Assembly: GCA_963666765.1 (NCBI GenBank)
Contig: OY762933.1
Span: 992,001 to 1,056,000 of the forward strand
Source: Foliamicus sp963666765
GTDB taxonomy: Bacteria > Pseudomonadota > Gammaproteobacteria > Steroidobacterales > Foliamicaceae
Reading direction: 5' to 3'
DNA length: 64,000 bases
Shown: piece after piece, positions 16,053 through 24,036 of the stretch
Numbering within the stretch: position 1 is the stretch's first letter
Layout: each line of letters begins with the position of its first letter
The notes under the pieces: generated by a model
Told to the model about the DNA's origin: nothing
What the model saw: the letters and a program-made list of their open reading frames with translations, nothing else
Databases searched by the model: none
Translations under genes and position numbers: made by a program

Positions 16053-16082
16053 AGTTGGCTCCGCGGTGGCCGCACAAAATGA

Positions 16083-16124
16083 GCGATAGACATTGTCGCC
16101 GCAATTGTCAACGATCAGGCGAAC
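16083..16124. repeat. 42-bp copy of the hsdM 3' end
   Basis: 35 of 42 bases match 26916-26957, which covers the last codons and stop of the intact hsdM (its C-terminus ...ERSPDR). The last 17 bases (TCAACGATCAGGCGAAC) are identical. It suggests that a second hsdM once lay here and was replaced by the DUF3800 region. Confidence 0.6.
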
Positions 16125-16144
16125 ACCACCTCGTGCGCGTTGTG

Positions 16145-16984
16145 TCAGCCAAACATCAAGGAACCATTCTCCTTACCGATGGCGTCAGAAACGACGAGCC
16201 CACCGTCGTAACGGCCAGTATCTAGATTCTCGTACCGATATTGGAGAGCCTTTAGCTGCTGTCCGTAGCGATCTCTGAGTGTGCCGGCACGCGATTGAAC
16301 ATGGACGTTGTTCACATGTCCCGTGCAATATGCGAAACAGGCAATGGGAAAGAGCAACGCGGAACACACAATGTCGCAGAGTTGAAGGCCGGCGTGGTTT
16401 TCGCTGTGCCCAAAGGTCGGCAGCTCAGTGAGGCGCTCGTACCTCTGAACTGCCAGGCTGAACTTTTGCGTAAAGATCGAATGGGAAACCCTGACATTCT
16501 TAAACTTGTTTCGGCTGTCAGCAATGCATAGGCCGGTATCGTTGGTTTCGGTCAAATGGTGTTCGAAGTATGTACAGATTCCTTGTATCGAGGACGTATA
16601 CACTGAGGTGGAATCGAACTTTGCACCAATCCCCTTCACCCAAATGCGGGCAACCAACCTGACCTCATAGTGTCGCAGTAACCCAAAGATTCGGTCCAGG
16701 AAGCCGATCGCGTGCCTTCGCTGCTTTGGATCGCCACGCGTTGCGTTCTTGCGGAGTTCGGCTCCCTTTACTTCAGGCAGGATTCGATCCAAGGGCATGG
16801 AAGACGGATAAGACAAGCGGGGGAAGAACCGGAATTTGAGGTTCAGGAAATCTCGTGTCAGGTTCGCAAGGCTTGCCACGTCAACATAGAGGCCTCCTAC
16901 GATTAGCACCGGCTGGTCATTTGGACTGGGCGGACTGCGGAGTAATCCAAGATCTCCAGCTTCATCAATGAAGCAAATTTTCAA
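16145..16984 (-). CDS. DUF3800 domain protein
   Basis: 279 residues, start TTG 16984 with AGAGG about 11 bases upstream (no ATG fits the conserved N-terminus). The sequence begins MKICFIDEAGDLGLL, the conserved DE acidic start of DUF3800, followed by the family's central CIADSRNKFKN and C-terminal NHAGLQLCDIVCSALLFPI. DUF3800 is thought to have an RNase H-like fold with acidic active-site residues and is frequent in defence islands and on mobile elements; its activity is not established. A strong hairpin at 17006-17031 lies just upstream and may be an operator or a 5' leader element. Confidence 0.8.
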   Translation of the reverse strand: MKICFIDEAGDLGLLRSPPSPNDQPVLIVGGLYVDVASLANLTRDFLNLKFRFFPRLSYPSSMPLDRILPEVKGAELRKNATRGDPKQRRHAIGFLDRIFGLLRHYEVRLVARIWVKGIGAKFDSTSVYTSSIQGICTYFEHHLTETNDTGLCIADSRNKFKNVRVSHSIFTQKFSLAVQRYERLTELPTFGHSENHAGLQLCDIVCSALLFPIACFAYCTGHVNNVHVQSRAGTLRDRYGQQLKALQYRYENLDTGRYDGGLVVSDAIGKENGSLMFG

Positions 16985-17005
16985 AATTCGCAGCCTCTGA
17001 AAAAG

Positions 17006-17031
17006 CTATGGCCACCGAATGGTGGCCATAG
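17006..17031. promoter_or_regulatory. Perfect 11-bp inverted repeat upstream of DUF3800
   Basis: CTATGGCCACC, loop GAAT, GGTGGCCATAG. It is placed 22-47 bases upstream of the DUF3800 start on its strand. No T-run follows on either strand, so it is more likely an operator or RNA leader hairpin than an intrinsic terminator. Confidence 0.55.
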
Positions 17032-17100
17032 GGTCCGTCGCCCACACAGGGGTCGACAATTAGAGTTTCTAAGAAAGAGTATGCGAATCGTTTAAATGCT

Positions 17101-17500
17101 TGTCAACCAATAAAGGTGGCGATTTGTTGCGATAATGCCGAAGTAAAAGTCCCCAGTTGCTGATGATGGTGATCGGGTTGTCAAGGCAACCGGATCGCAT
17201 GAGCATGGAGCGTTTTCAGCAACGAGGACGGCGCTTTGGTAGTCAGTGGAGAGGTATTGATGATTCATCAGTTGCGTGAGGAAGGTCTGTCGATCTCGGC
17301 GATTGCCCGGCGCGTGGGCTTGGATAGCAAGACGGTCCGCAAGTATCTCAAGGTGGGATTGACGGGGCCGTCGTATGGGGCCGCGTGCACCGCGGGTGCA
17401 GTTGCTGGATCCATATCGGTCGTATTTGCGCGAGAGGGTGACGGCGTATCCTGGCCTTCGAGGCACCCGGCTATTGCGGGAGATTCGGGCTTTGGGTAAG
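17101..17500 (+). mobile_element. IS21-family 5' remnant (left end plus broken istA)
   Basis: The left end begins TGTCAACCAATAAAGGTGGC and runs into TGCCGAAGTAAAAGTCCCCA, the style of IS21-family left ends. The istA start follows at 17236: MIHQLREEGLSISAIARRVG, then LDSKTVRKYLK, the N-terminal HTH of IstA. At about 17385 the frame shifts; the next frame gives PRAPRVQLLDPYRSYLRERV and ends in REIRALG at about 17500. The DDE domain, istB and the right end are missing, so the element is dead. Confidence 0.75.
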
Positions 17501-17696
17501 GATCGAAATGCCGACTCACGTACCAATAGGTTCTTAGTCGACTTCCTTTGTCCCTTGAGGCTTCCGCGACGATTAAGTCATATAGGCCTGTCCAGTCCGC
17601 CCCCTTAGGCAAGTAGTCGCGTCGATCAAAAGCAGGGAAAAGGTGCCCGATTGCGAATCGCAGGTTTTCGCCGTCAACAAATACACAGACCCGCAT
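17498..17696 (-). pseudogene. NYN-domain protein, N-terminal fragment
   Basis: About 66 codons from ATG 17696 (ribosome binding site GGAGG). MRVCVFVDGENLRFAIGHLF carries the xVDGxN start of NYN (LabA/DUF88, PIN-like) RNase domains, and TYWYVSRHFDPYP continues the fold. The frame then runs into antisense of the IS21 remnant, so the C-terminal two thirds are lost. NYN proteins are metal-dependent RNases, often in defence settings. Confidence 0.7.
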
Positions 17697-17706
17697 TCTG
17701 CCCTCC

Positions 17707-17733
17707 AAAAAAAACGGGGAGCCGCAGCTCCCC
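17707..17733 (-). terminator. Intrinsic terminator or attenuator before the NYN gene
   Basis: On the minus strand GGGGAGC, loop TGCG, GCTCCCC is followed by G and a run of eight T (17714-17707), a textbook intrinsic terminator. It lies 11 bases before the NYN start codon, so it could end an older upstream transcript or act as an attenuator. No gene is left upstream. Confidence 0.7.
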
Positions 17734-18190
17734 GCTATTCCGCTTGCCGGCCTAAGCGCACTTAAGCCATTACCGATAGGTTGTGATCGAATAATGCGCC
17801 ATCGTCAATTCACTTGTCAACACCGAGCTTGTGACCAAGAAATATAGCGATTTCTTGCAATACAGACCGACCAAGCAATATAAAGGCAATAGCCACACGA
17901 TTTTGCCAACAAAGCCCTGACCTAAAGCGGCTTTTCAGCGCGCAAATGCCAGCTTGCTCTGCTTAGCCGAAAACAGCGTCACACCCTTGCGCTTGAGCTA
18001 CCGGTGCACCTCGGCCCAGCCCGGAACGTCCGACTCCGAAGCCGGCATCTTCCCCTCCCGGAAAAGAGGCAGAGTAGCGCCTTGTCATCCCGCGCCTATA
18101 TGTTCCCGAGGCCCCCTCAAAGCAGGCCGCCAGGGTGACAGCTTCACTCTGGAATCAGTGGCAGGCTTCTTCCGGAATACCCAATTGCGC
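17734..18190. other. 457-bp stretch without a convincing gene
   Basis: No frame resembles a protein. Its right part (about 18133-18185) reads GGGTGACAGCTTCACTCTGG, then AGTGGCAGGCTTCTTCCGGA. This pair of about 25-bp units resembles the repeated ends of an IS element and resembles 26705-26875. I see no promoter of note in the remainder. Confidence 0.5.
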
Positions 18191-18997
18191 TCAGATGGTT
18201 GAAATGACCCTCCCATAGTCCGCTATTTCCGCCGCCTTCAGATCGTCAATAGCTTCGAGGCGCGTCTTGCGGTCAGGACAAGGATCAAGCATAAACTCCA
18301 CACGCCGCAACTCCGCAATATAGTCGTCGCCAAGTTGGTGCTCCTCCGCGCCGGCGATTACGAGCGCGAAATACCAGTCGTAGGGCTTGAGGCTACTGTC
18401 TGGCGATGTGGCGAGATAGGTTGTCGCCTTGAGGATTTCGTCATTATCAAGAAGGCGAACGGGAAACGCGTCGCAACGCTCGTAGCCGTTGCCAACGCCT
18501 TCACATCTATCCAGTTCGTCACGTTCCGTGATCGGGATCTCGAACACGACACCAGAGGTTCGCCCGCCGATGGTATGGCGGAGAGTAGCTTTGCCGGACT
18601 TGTCCTTGCTCAACTTGCTGAATTCAATTGCATAGTTGCCAGCCTCTGCACGTCCTACCCGGCGGGCTCCCGGGCAGCGCCGCGCAAGACGTGCGGTGAG
18701 CATGTTCGAGCCGTAGGCGAAGTAGTAGAACGTCACCGCATTCCTCCGGTTGTGCGCGCGCAGCGTGGCGACATAGTGGTCTTCCAGCTCCGCGCCTTTC
18801 CTTGATTTCAGGCTCGCCCACTTGTGTTCGGCGGGAATGCCAACATCGCGGTTGTAGGGCGGCTTGGCATACTCATCCGCCATCTTGAGGAAGATCAGGT
18901 AGGTGAGTTGCTCCAGGTAGTCGCCGTAGCCCACCCCGTCGTCGCGCAGGGTCTGGCAGAAGCTCCAGACCCTGGAGACGATGGGGGCAGTGTTCAT
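18191..18997 (-). CDS. Chimera: HsdM N-terminus fused to a gamma-glutamylcyclotransferase-like domain
   Basis: 268 residues. Residues 1-81 (MNTAPIVSRVWSFCQTLRDD ... VATLRA) are nearly identical to the N-terminal helical domain of the intact HsdM at 26941-28437. At HNRRNAV the sequence switches to YYFAYGSNMLTARLARRCPG, the YGSN dipeptide-binding motif of GGCT/AIG2-like proteins, and continues with GVVFEIPITERDELDRCEGV, which has the catalytic Glu region. The HsdM methyltransferase domain is absent. The fusion is in frame and follows the AlbA_2-type gene by ATGA overlap exactly as hsdM does in the other copy. It is either a recombination accident that keeps a GGCT expressed from an hsdM start, or a functional fusion. 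Confidence 0.8.
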   Translation of the reverse strand: MNTAPIVSRVWSFCQTLRDDGVGYGDYLEQLTYLIFLKMADEYAKPPYNRDVGIPAEHKWASLKSRKGAELEDHYVATLRAHNRRNAVTFYYFAYGSNMLTARLARRCPGARRVGRAEAGNYAIEFSKLSKDKSGKATLRHTIGGRTSGVVFEIPITERDELDRCEGVGNGYERCDAFPVRLLDNDEILKATTYLATSPDSSLKPYDWYFALVIAGAEEHQLGDDYIAELRRVEFMLDPCPDRKTRLEAIDDLKAAEIADYGRVISTI

Positions 18998-19819
18998 GCG
19001 GAACTCTCCTGCCCTTTGATTCTCTCGGCCAAGGCTTGACCAGCGACCGTGCGCCGATACCGCTGATTCCTGCTGGTCGGTTTGTCGGGAATGGTCATTT
19101 CAATCAAGCCGGCTGCAAGGGCAGGCCTCAAATAGGCAGCGGTGAAATGGTCGCGGTGGGCAAGTTCCAGGACTACCTGCAGTTCGGTGCGACCCATCTC
19201 CCCGATCAGGACCGCCACCAACTGCTTAACTTGCCCGGTAACTTGCCCGGTAACTTGCCCGGTGTCTTGTAGGGCATCCTGCTTTTTTTGCTGTATTTCC
19301 AGCAAGTTATCTTGCCCGGTAACTTGGTCGGTATCATGTACGGTGTCTTGCCGGGAAGCCTCCTGACCAACCCTTTCATGCACCGGCAGGCGCACAAGAA
19401 ACCAGGTGCGATCCTCATCGCTTTCGAACACCGGAGCAGGCGAACCGTTTTCCTGCATGGCCCGCAGAATCTTTGGCACCCCCGTTGATCGACCCTCGGC
19501 CAGGTCAAGTTCCTTGAGAAATTCTCCGATCCGCCGATTGCGATAGCGGCGGCTTACGGCCTGCCCCTTCTGGAAGTCTTCCATGCGGATGGACCGGTCG
19601 GCGCCGGGAAAGCTCAGAATCAGCAATTCGTCGGCGGTGATGCGCACCTCGACGGGCTCGCGCTCCTCATAGGAACGGTGATAGATGGCGTTGACCAGCG
19701 CCTCCTCTATGGCGCCGATGGGGAAGTTCCAGAAGCGCTCCGCTTCGGGTTTGTGGGGAAACTTGACGACGGTCTCCTTCAGATAGTTCCGCTTGATGTA
19801 ACCGATCGCCTCGCTGAGT
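18754..19819. repeat. Duplicated block A (about 1.06 kb)
   Basis: Nearly identical to 28194-29307 in the same orientation. It covers the 3' two thirds of the AlbA_2/HTH gene and the first 81 codons of hsdM. Copy B has 48 extra bases in the 12-nt repeat zone. The left edge lies at GCGCGCG and the right edge at CGCTGAGT. Confidence 0.85.
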
Positions 19820-19857
19820 CTCCTCCGGCAACATTCGGGCTGCTGCGATTGTTCCAA
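18994..19857 (-). pseudogene. AlbA_2/HTH transcriptional regulator-like protein, 5'-truncated copy A
   Basis: 287 codons corresponding to the last ~265 residues of the copy at 28434-29639. It keeps the GHKL-like HATPase_c_4 region of COG2865-type proteins (FWNFPIGAIEEALVNAIYHR, IRMEDFQKGQAVSRRYRNRR, EGRSTGVPKILRAM) and a C-terminal winged helix. The AlbA_2 DNA-binding part is lost; the first codons (MEQSQQPECCRRR) come from the scar with the GNAT fragment. Between the domains lies a (V/D)T(G/D)Q tetrapeptide repeat. The stop overlaps the next ATG (ATGA). Confidence 0.7.
19229..19270. repeat. 12-nt tandem repeats, copy A
   Basis: Units ACTTGCCCGGTA encode TGQV on the minus strand (QDTGQVTGQVTGQV). 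Copy B at 28669-28746 has more units, mostly TDQV. The repeat lies in the linker between the ATPase-like and HTH parts. Confidence 0.8.
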
Positions 19858-19867
19858 TACCGGCGCG

Positions 19868-20018
19868 CGTACTTACCAGGCAGATTGTCAATCTCCTCGG
19901 CAAAATCCTTGAAGCACAGGTCGACACCCAGCCACTGCTGGTATTCGACGAACAGCGCACGGATTTCCGCCATGTCGGCGGCCGATTCCACTTCGGCGAT
20001 GGTGACATCTTCGTTCAT
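19868..20018 (-). pseudogene. GNAT acetyltransferase, N-terminal fragment
   Basis: From ATG 20018 the frame encodes MNEDVTIAEVESAADMAEIR and ALFVEYQQWLGVDLCFKDFA, ending LPGKYA, a typical start of small GNAT proteins. The acetyl-CoA-binding motif (Q/RxxGxG/A) that should follow is missing; the sequence switches at about 19868 into the scar joined to the AlbA_2-type gene. Upstream in-frame ATGs exist (20102, 20126). Confidence 0.6.
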
Positions 20019-20289
20019 AGCGCGCACATTGAAACCCTGGAGATGGCGCGGCTCATCCACGATTGAGACTGTGCCAAGTGTATCCTGCTCTTGGAACCTC
20101 ATGGCTCTCTGAAGCGAGCCCAACACCTAACACTCTTCCGGCAAGTGTGGCTATGACTCGGCACTATGAACGAGGAAATCCTCAGCCCGAATGCACCGGC
20201 TTATGGGGGAAAGATCAGAAGCAGGACGTTTTCGATCATCTTTACTGTTTTGTCTGCGATTAGAGCATCCACCATATTTCGTGAGTAGA

Positions 20290-20353
20290 ACAATTATTAA
20301 TTGTCATGTTTTTCTAATAAAAAACTTGATAATTTCAAAACAGTCCGTATAGT
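20290..20353 (+). promoter_or_regulatory. Promoter and palindrome upstream of the AbiE-type pair
   Basis: AT-rich stretch. ACAATTATTAATTGT (20290-20304) is a perfect palindrome around one central base and a candidate operator. TTGATA (20326-20331) and TATAGT (20348-20353) are separated by 16 bases, a good sigma-70 promoter 18 bases before the ATG at 20372. Confidence 0.6.
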
Positions 20354-20371
20354 CTTTCCTAGAGAAGACCC

Positions 20372-21097
20372 ATGAACATTACAGCAACTGTTTACAAGAC
20401 CATTGATCAAATCCCGCCGGGACGGATCTTTGGTTATGAAGTCTTTCCGGAGTACCAGAAGGCTCCTGAGGCCGTCGTGCGCGCCGTTGGCCGCCGTGTT
20501 GATCGCCAGGAACTAAAGCGGCTGGAAAAAGGACGTTTCTACACGCCCAGGCAGGGAATACTCGGAGAAGTGCCCGTCGGCGACAGTGAACTCGTGCGTG
20601 ACGTGTTGTATTCCAAAGGTAAGCGCCGTGGGTATATCACTGGACCCGCGCTCTACAATCGTTGGGGGCTTACCACTCAGATTCCGAAGACAATCTCGGT
20701 CGCCGCCAATCGCCCCGCGCAAACCAAGGACTTTGGCACCATTCGAGTCAAAATCGTTCCAAGACGAGCGCCGATCAGCAACTCAACAGTCCCATTGCTG
20801 GAAATTCTCGATGCCTTTCGCGACGCAAAGAAGGTGCCGGATGCTCGAGTCGATAGTGTATTGGATGAGCTGACCAAACGTTTGAAGGAGCTTGCACCAG
20901 CCAAACTGCGAACGTTGCAGCAGTTTGCCGTGAACTATTACAACGCCGGCGCACGAGCACTACTAGGGGCGCTCTTGACTCGTAACAAACAGGACATTTC
21001 ACGGGCGCTACGCACTTCAATTAGCCCGACCACCACCTTTCGCTTGGGACTTGATCTTGAGGAATGGCCGGAAGCACGCGCCTGGAACATCCGTTGA
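20372..21097 (+). CDS. AbiEi-like antitoxin (DUF6088 type)
   Basis: 241 residues. The N-terminal winged-helix part (DQIPPGRIFGYEVFPEYQKA, RRVDRQELKRLEKGRFY) and GPALYNRWGLTTQIPKTISV fit DUF6088/AbiEi-type antitoxins of type IV systems. These repress their own promoter and counter a nucleotidyltransferase toxin. The toxin gene overlaps by 34 bases in another frame, the usual arrangement. Promoter and palindrome lie immediately upstream. Confidence 0.8.
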   Translation: MNITATVYKTIDQIPPGRIFGYEVFPEYQKAPEAVVRAVGRRVDRQELKRLEKGRFYTPRQGILGEVPVGDSELVRDVLYSKGKRRGYITGPALYNRWGLTTQIPKTISVAANRPAQTKDFGTIRVKIVPRRAPISNSTVPLLEILDAFRDAKKVPDARVDSVLDELTKRLKELAPAKLRTLQQFAVNYYNAGARALLGALLTRNKQDISRALRTSISPTTTFRLGLDLEEWPEARAWNIR

Positions 21098-22062
21098 TTC
21101 TGCACGAATCTCCGGATTCCTATTTGGAGCTTATCCAGGCAACAGCCACCCACCGCGGCATCCCTGCCGTCTATGTGGAAAAAGACTATTGGATAACACA
21201 AGCGCTCAGGCGTCTGCATGAGTCCGATCATAAGCAAACAGTCGTCCTGAAGGGAGGGACCGCGCTCTCCAAGGCAAATCAGATTATTGAGCGGTTTTCG
21301 GAGGATATCGACTTAGCCCTGCGAAAAAAGCAGGGATTTAGTAGTTCACGGCGCCGTAGGCTGATGAAGAATGTAGAAGCAACTGTTTCGCAAGATCTCC
21401 AATATAAGAAAGGGCACCCGCTTGAATCCAAACATAGCAGCTTTCGAAGAACAGCGTATGCCTTTCCTATCTACTCGGACTCAACGAGACTTGGGCAAGT
21501 CGCAAGCAACATTCTTGTCGAAATCAACGCCTTCGCAGAGCCGAATCCTGCAAAGACGATGCCGGTTGCAAGTTTGGTGGGAGAGTACTTGGAGACCGCG
21601 GGGCGAGGTGACCTGATCGATGAATTCGGACTAGAGCCATTCGACATCCTGGTCTTGGCGGTGGAACGCACACTTTGCGAGAAGATCATGGGTCTGGTTC
21701 GTGCGGGCTACGAAGAAAACCCCAAGGATGAATACCGAAGGCGTATTCGTCACTTCTACGACATCGCCATGATATTGCGCAGAGGGGAATACAGAGATTT
21801 CCTAAGAAGCGAAGCGTTTCCTGAACTGATTGAGTGCGTGAAAGCCTCCGATCGACAAGCCATGCCAAACGCATCTGTGTGGCTGGATCCGCCGCTAGGC
21901 GATGCGATGATCTTTGCCAATACCGAAGAACTCTGGACAAGTATCAGGCGGGAATTTCGCGGTAACTTCAAAGATATGGTCTACGGAGGCGAACTACCGA
22001 GCGATGATGAAGTCGTAGGATTCATCACATTGATCCGAAATGCGTTGCCTCTTGGGAATTAG
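21064..22062 (+). CDS. AbiEii/AbiGii-type nucleotidyltransferase toxin
   Basis: 332 residues. LKGGTALSK (residues 62-70) and FSEDIDL (78-84) are the GGxxLS and DxD motifs of AbiEii DUF1814-type nucleotidyltransferases; the later conserved LAVERTLCEKIMGLV also matches. Members of the family transfer nucleotides to tRNA acceptor stems (MenT types) and stop growth. ATG 21064 overlaps the antitoxin gene; a second start at residue 19 or so is possible. Phage abortive infection is the expected role, inferred from family. Confidence 0.85.
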   Translation: MAGSTRLEHPLILHESPDSYLELIQATATHRGIPAVYVEKDYWITQALRRLHESDHKQTVVLKGGTALSKANQIIERFSEDIDLALRKKQGFSSSRRRRLMKNVEATVSQDLQYKKGHPLESKHSSFRRTAYAFPIYSDSTRLGQVASNILVEINAFAEPNPAKTMPVASLVGEYLETAGRGDLIDEFGLEPFDILVLAVERTLCEKIMGLVRAGYEENPKDEYRRRIRHFYDIAMILRRGEYRDFLRSEAFPELIECVKASDRQAMPNASVWLDPPLGDAMIFANTEELWTSIRREFRGNFKDMVYGGELPSDDEVVGFITLIRNALPLGN

Positions 22063-22161
22063 GCTGTGGTTTGCGTCGCAGTACTCCAAATTGTGCCACT
22101 GTCTGGAGGCGTCGCATGTAGATTTCGGATTGTCCGCCGCGTGACATTTGGGAGGTAGGCG

Positions 22162-22770
22162 ATGTCCCGCATAGCAATTCTCGCGTTTGGCTCGTTGATC
22201 GACGAGCCAGGCAAGGAGATCTGTCCGCTCATCCGCGAGAGAATCTTTAGAGTCCGGACTCCGTTCTCGATCGAGTTCGCGAGATCGAGCAGAACTCGTG
22301 ATGGTGCTCCTACCCTCATTCCAGTCCATTGCAGAGGATCTCGAGTGAATGGGGTTCTTCTCGTGCTCGACAGCACGATCAGCCTCGCAGAGGCGAAGAC
22401 CCTTCTTTGGAGACGTGAGACCCGAACGGAATACTCAGAAGCGCAGTACTCGCGGCCAGTAAATCCTGGTCAAAATCAAGTTATTGTGGAGTGCATCGAG
22501 AACTGTGAGAGTTTCGATGTGGTTCTTTACACGAAAATTGGGGCGAATATCGAAAAGCTGAACGCCGACCATCTTGCCGACTTGGCAATCAAGAGTGCGC
22601 GAGGCAAGGCCGGTGCCGATGGGAAGGATGGAATCAGCTATCTCCAGAATGCCATCGATCAAGGAATCAGAACACCGCTCCTGCCAGCGTACAAGGCTGC
22701 CATACTTCGCAAGACTGGAGCGAAAAACCTTAAGGAAGCTCTCGCGAGGACACGGAAGGGTTTTAAATAG
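22162..22770 (+). CDS. Gamma-glutamylcyclotransferase-like protein
   Basis: 202 residues with an excellent ribosome binding site (GGGAGGTAGGCG). The start MSRIAILAFGSLIDEPGKEI has the xYGSL-like glycine motif of GGCT/AIG2 folds (here FGSL), followed by a beta-rich stretch (TLIPVHCRGSRVNGVLLVLD). The C-terminal half is unfamiliar and ends in a basic helix (LKEALARTRKGFK). It is the second GGCT-like protein in the island (see 18191-18997). Assignment by fold motif only. Confidence 0.5.
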   Translation: MSRIAILAFGSLIDEPGKEICPLIRERIFRVRTPFSIEFARSSRTRDGAPTLIPVHCRGSRVNGVLLVLDSTISLAEAKTLLWRRETRTEYSEAQYSRPVNPGQNQVIVECIENCESFDVVLYTKIGANIEKLNADHLADLAIKSARGKAGADGKDGISYLQNAIDQGIRTPLLPAYKAAILRKTGAKNLKEALARTRKGFK

Positions 22771-22948
22771 TGATTAATGACGCCATCCAGGTTATCGAGC
22801 AAGCGTCCCTTGTGCGAGACCAACATGCATTCGCTTGTGCTGCAAGTCAATTCTTGATTCCTAACATCTCGGCTTGGCATGACAAAACAGTTGTCTGCAA
22901 CTAAACCACCAGAAATCTACGGTGGAGTAGAGATCCTGGGAGAGAAAA

Positions 22949-24004
22949 ATGACGGAAGAACTACGACTCTGGTCTGTTCGCGAGTCGGGGAAGGCAGAGC
23001 CCTTGTCGCCTCTCCAGCAAATGCCGACGGAGTTGGCGTTCGAGGATCTTTTGGTGCAGAACCCGGGGATGCTGGGCTCGGACCTCAAACTGGTGGGGCG
23101 ACAAACGCCGACCGAAACCGGTTGGCTGGACCTGCTCGCAATTGACCAGGATGGCCGCTTAGTCGTCTACGAATTGAAACGAACCACGTTGACCCGAGAA
23201 GCTGTAACGCAAGTCGTCGACTACGCCTCCTCCTTAGACGCCATGAGTCCCAGGGACCTCGCCGTGCACATTGCTGAGCGCTCAGGGAAAGATGGAATCG
23301 AGAAAATCGATCAGTTCGAGCAATGGTATGCAGAGAACTTTGGTAGGGACGATCTGTCACGTCTTCTGCCACCGCGATTGGTCCTGGTTGGGATCGGCGT
23401 CGATCCCGCGGCTAAGCGGATGGCAAGATTCATCTCCGGCGGACCGGTGGATTTGTCTGTGGTGACGTTCCACGGATTCATGCGTGGCGAGGAAAGACTG
23501 TTGGCGCGGCAACTGGAGGTTGAACCGGGAACAAGAGAGCCCGCGCACCGAAATCGTTCCGCAACCGTCGCCGAAAGACATACGGCCCTGCGAAAGTATC
23601 TAGAGGACAGCGGCCATGTGGACCTCTTTGACCGAATCCATGCTGACATTCGTGAACTTCTCCCCGAGCGAGATGTCTGGGAGGCGCCTGGTCGTTATGG
23701 CGTCGGTTTCCAGATAGCTGGACCTGATAAATCCAAGGCGTGGCCGACTTTTTTCGGCGTGCAGGCTGGCTATCGCGGTGCAGTTTGTAGTGTCAGCATT
23801 CCACCGGCGGCAATCAATTTGGGCGGCGATGCCCTGGAGCAACTCCGAACATCATTACCGTTGCACGACTGGCAGCACGGAGGATACGTATGCGATTTCC
23901 AGTCGGAAGAAATGTGGACTGAACAAGGGAAGGTTGTGCTTGAGTTCGTCAGATCCGTTATGGAGAATCGTTCCCGGGGAGGCGAGGAGGCGAATACACC
24001 GTAG
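22949..24004 (+). CDS. NucS/DUF91-like PD-(D/E)xK nuclease-domain protein
   Basis: 351 residues. Residues 28-100 read LAFEDLLVQNPGMLG, then GWLDLLAIDQDGRLVVYELK, matching the E...D...ExK core of endonuclease NucS-type (DUF91) proteins: Asp61, Glu75 and Lys77 are the probable catalytic residues. The following TREAVTQVVDYASSL is also typical. The C-terminal ~170 residues are a separate, unrecognised alpha/beta region (perhaps target recognition). A lone plus-strand gene between the GGCT-like gene and a convergent EEP gene; defence or repair role likely. Confidence 0.75.
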   Translation: MTEELRLWSVRESGKAEPLSPLQQMPTELAFEDLLVQNPGMLGSDLKLVGRQTPTETGWLDLLAIDQDGRLVVYELKRTTLTREAVTQVVDYASSLDAMSPRDLAVHIAERSGKDGIEKIDQFEQWYAENFGRDDLSRLLPPRLVLVGIGVDPAAKRMARFISGGPVDLSVVTFHGFMRGEERLLARQLEVEPGTREPAHRNRSATVAERHTALRKYLEDSGHVDLFDRIHADIRELLPERDVWEAPGRYGVGFQIAGPDKSKAWPTFFGVQAGYRGAVCSVSIPPAAINLGGDALEQLRTSLPLHDWQHGGYVCDFQSEEMWTEQGKVVLEFVRSVMENRSRGGEEANTP

Positions 24005-24036
24005 CTGCTCTCCATATGAAACTCCCCACCAGCTTC

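Noticed and set aside
17101..17500. A functional IS21 element
   Set aside because: istA is frameshifted and cut at about residue 85; istB and the right end are missing.
19229..19270. Short tandem units considered as a CRISPR-like array
   Set aside because: No spacers; units are contiguous 12-mers inside a coding frame.
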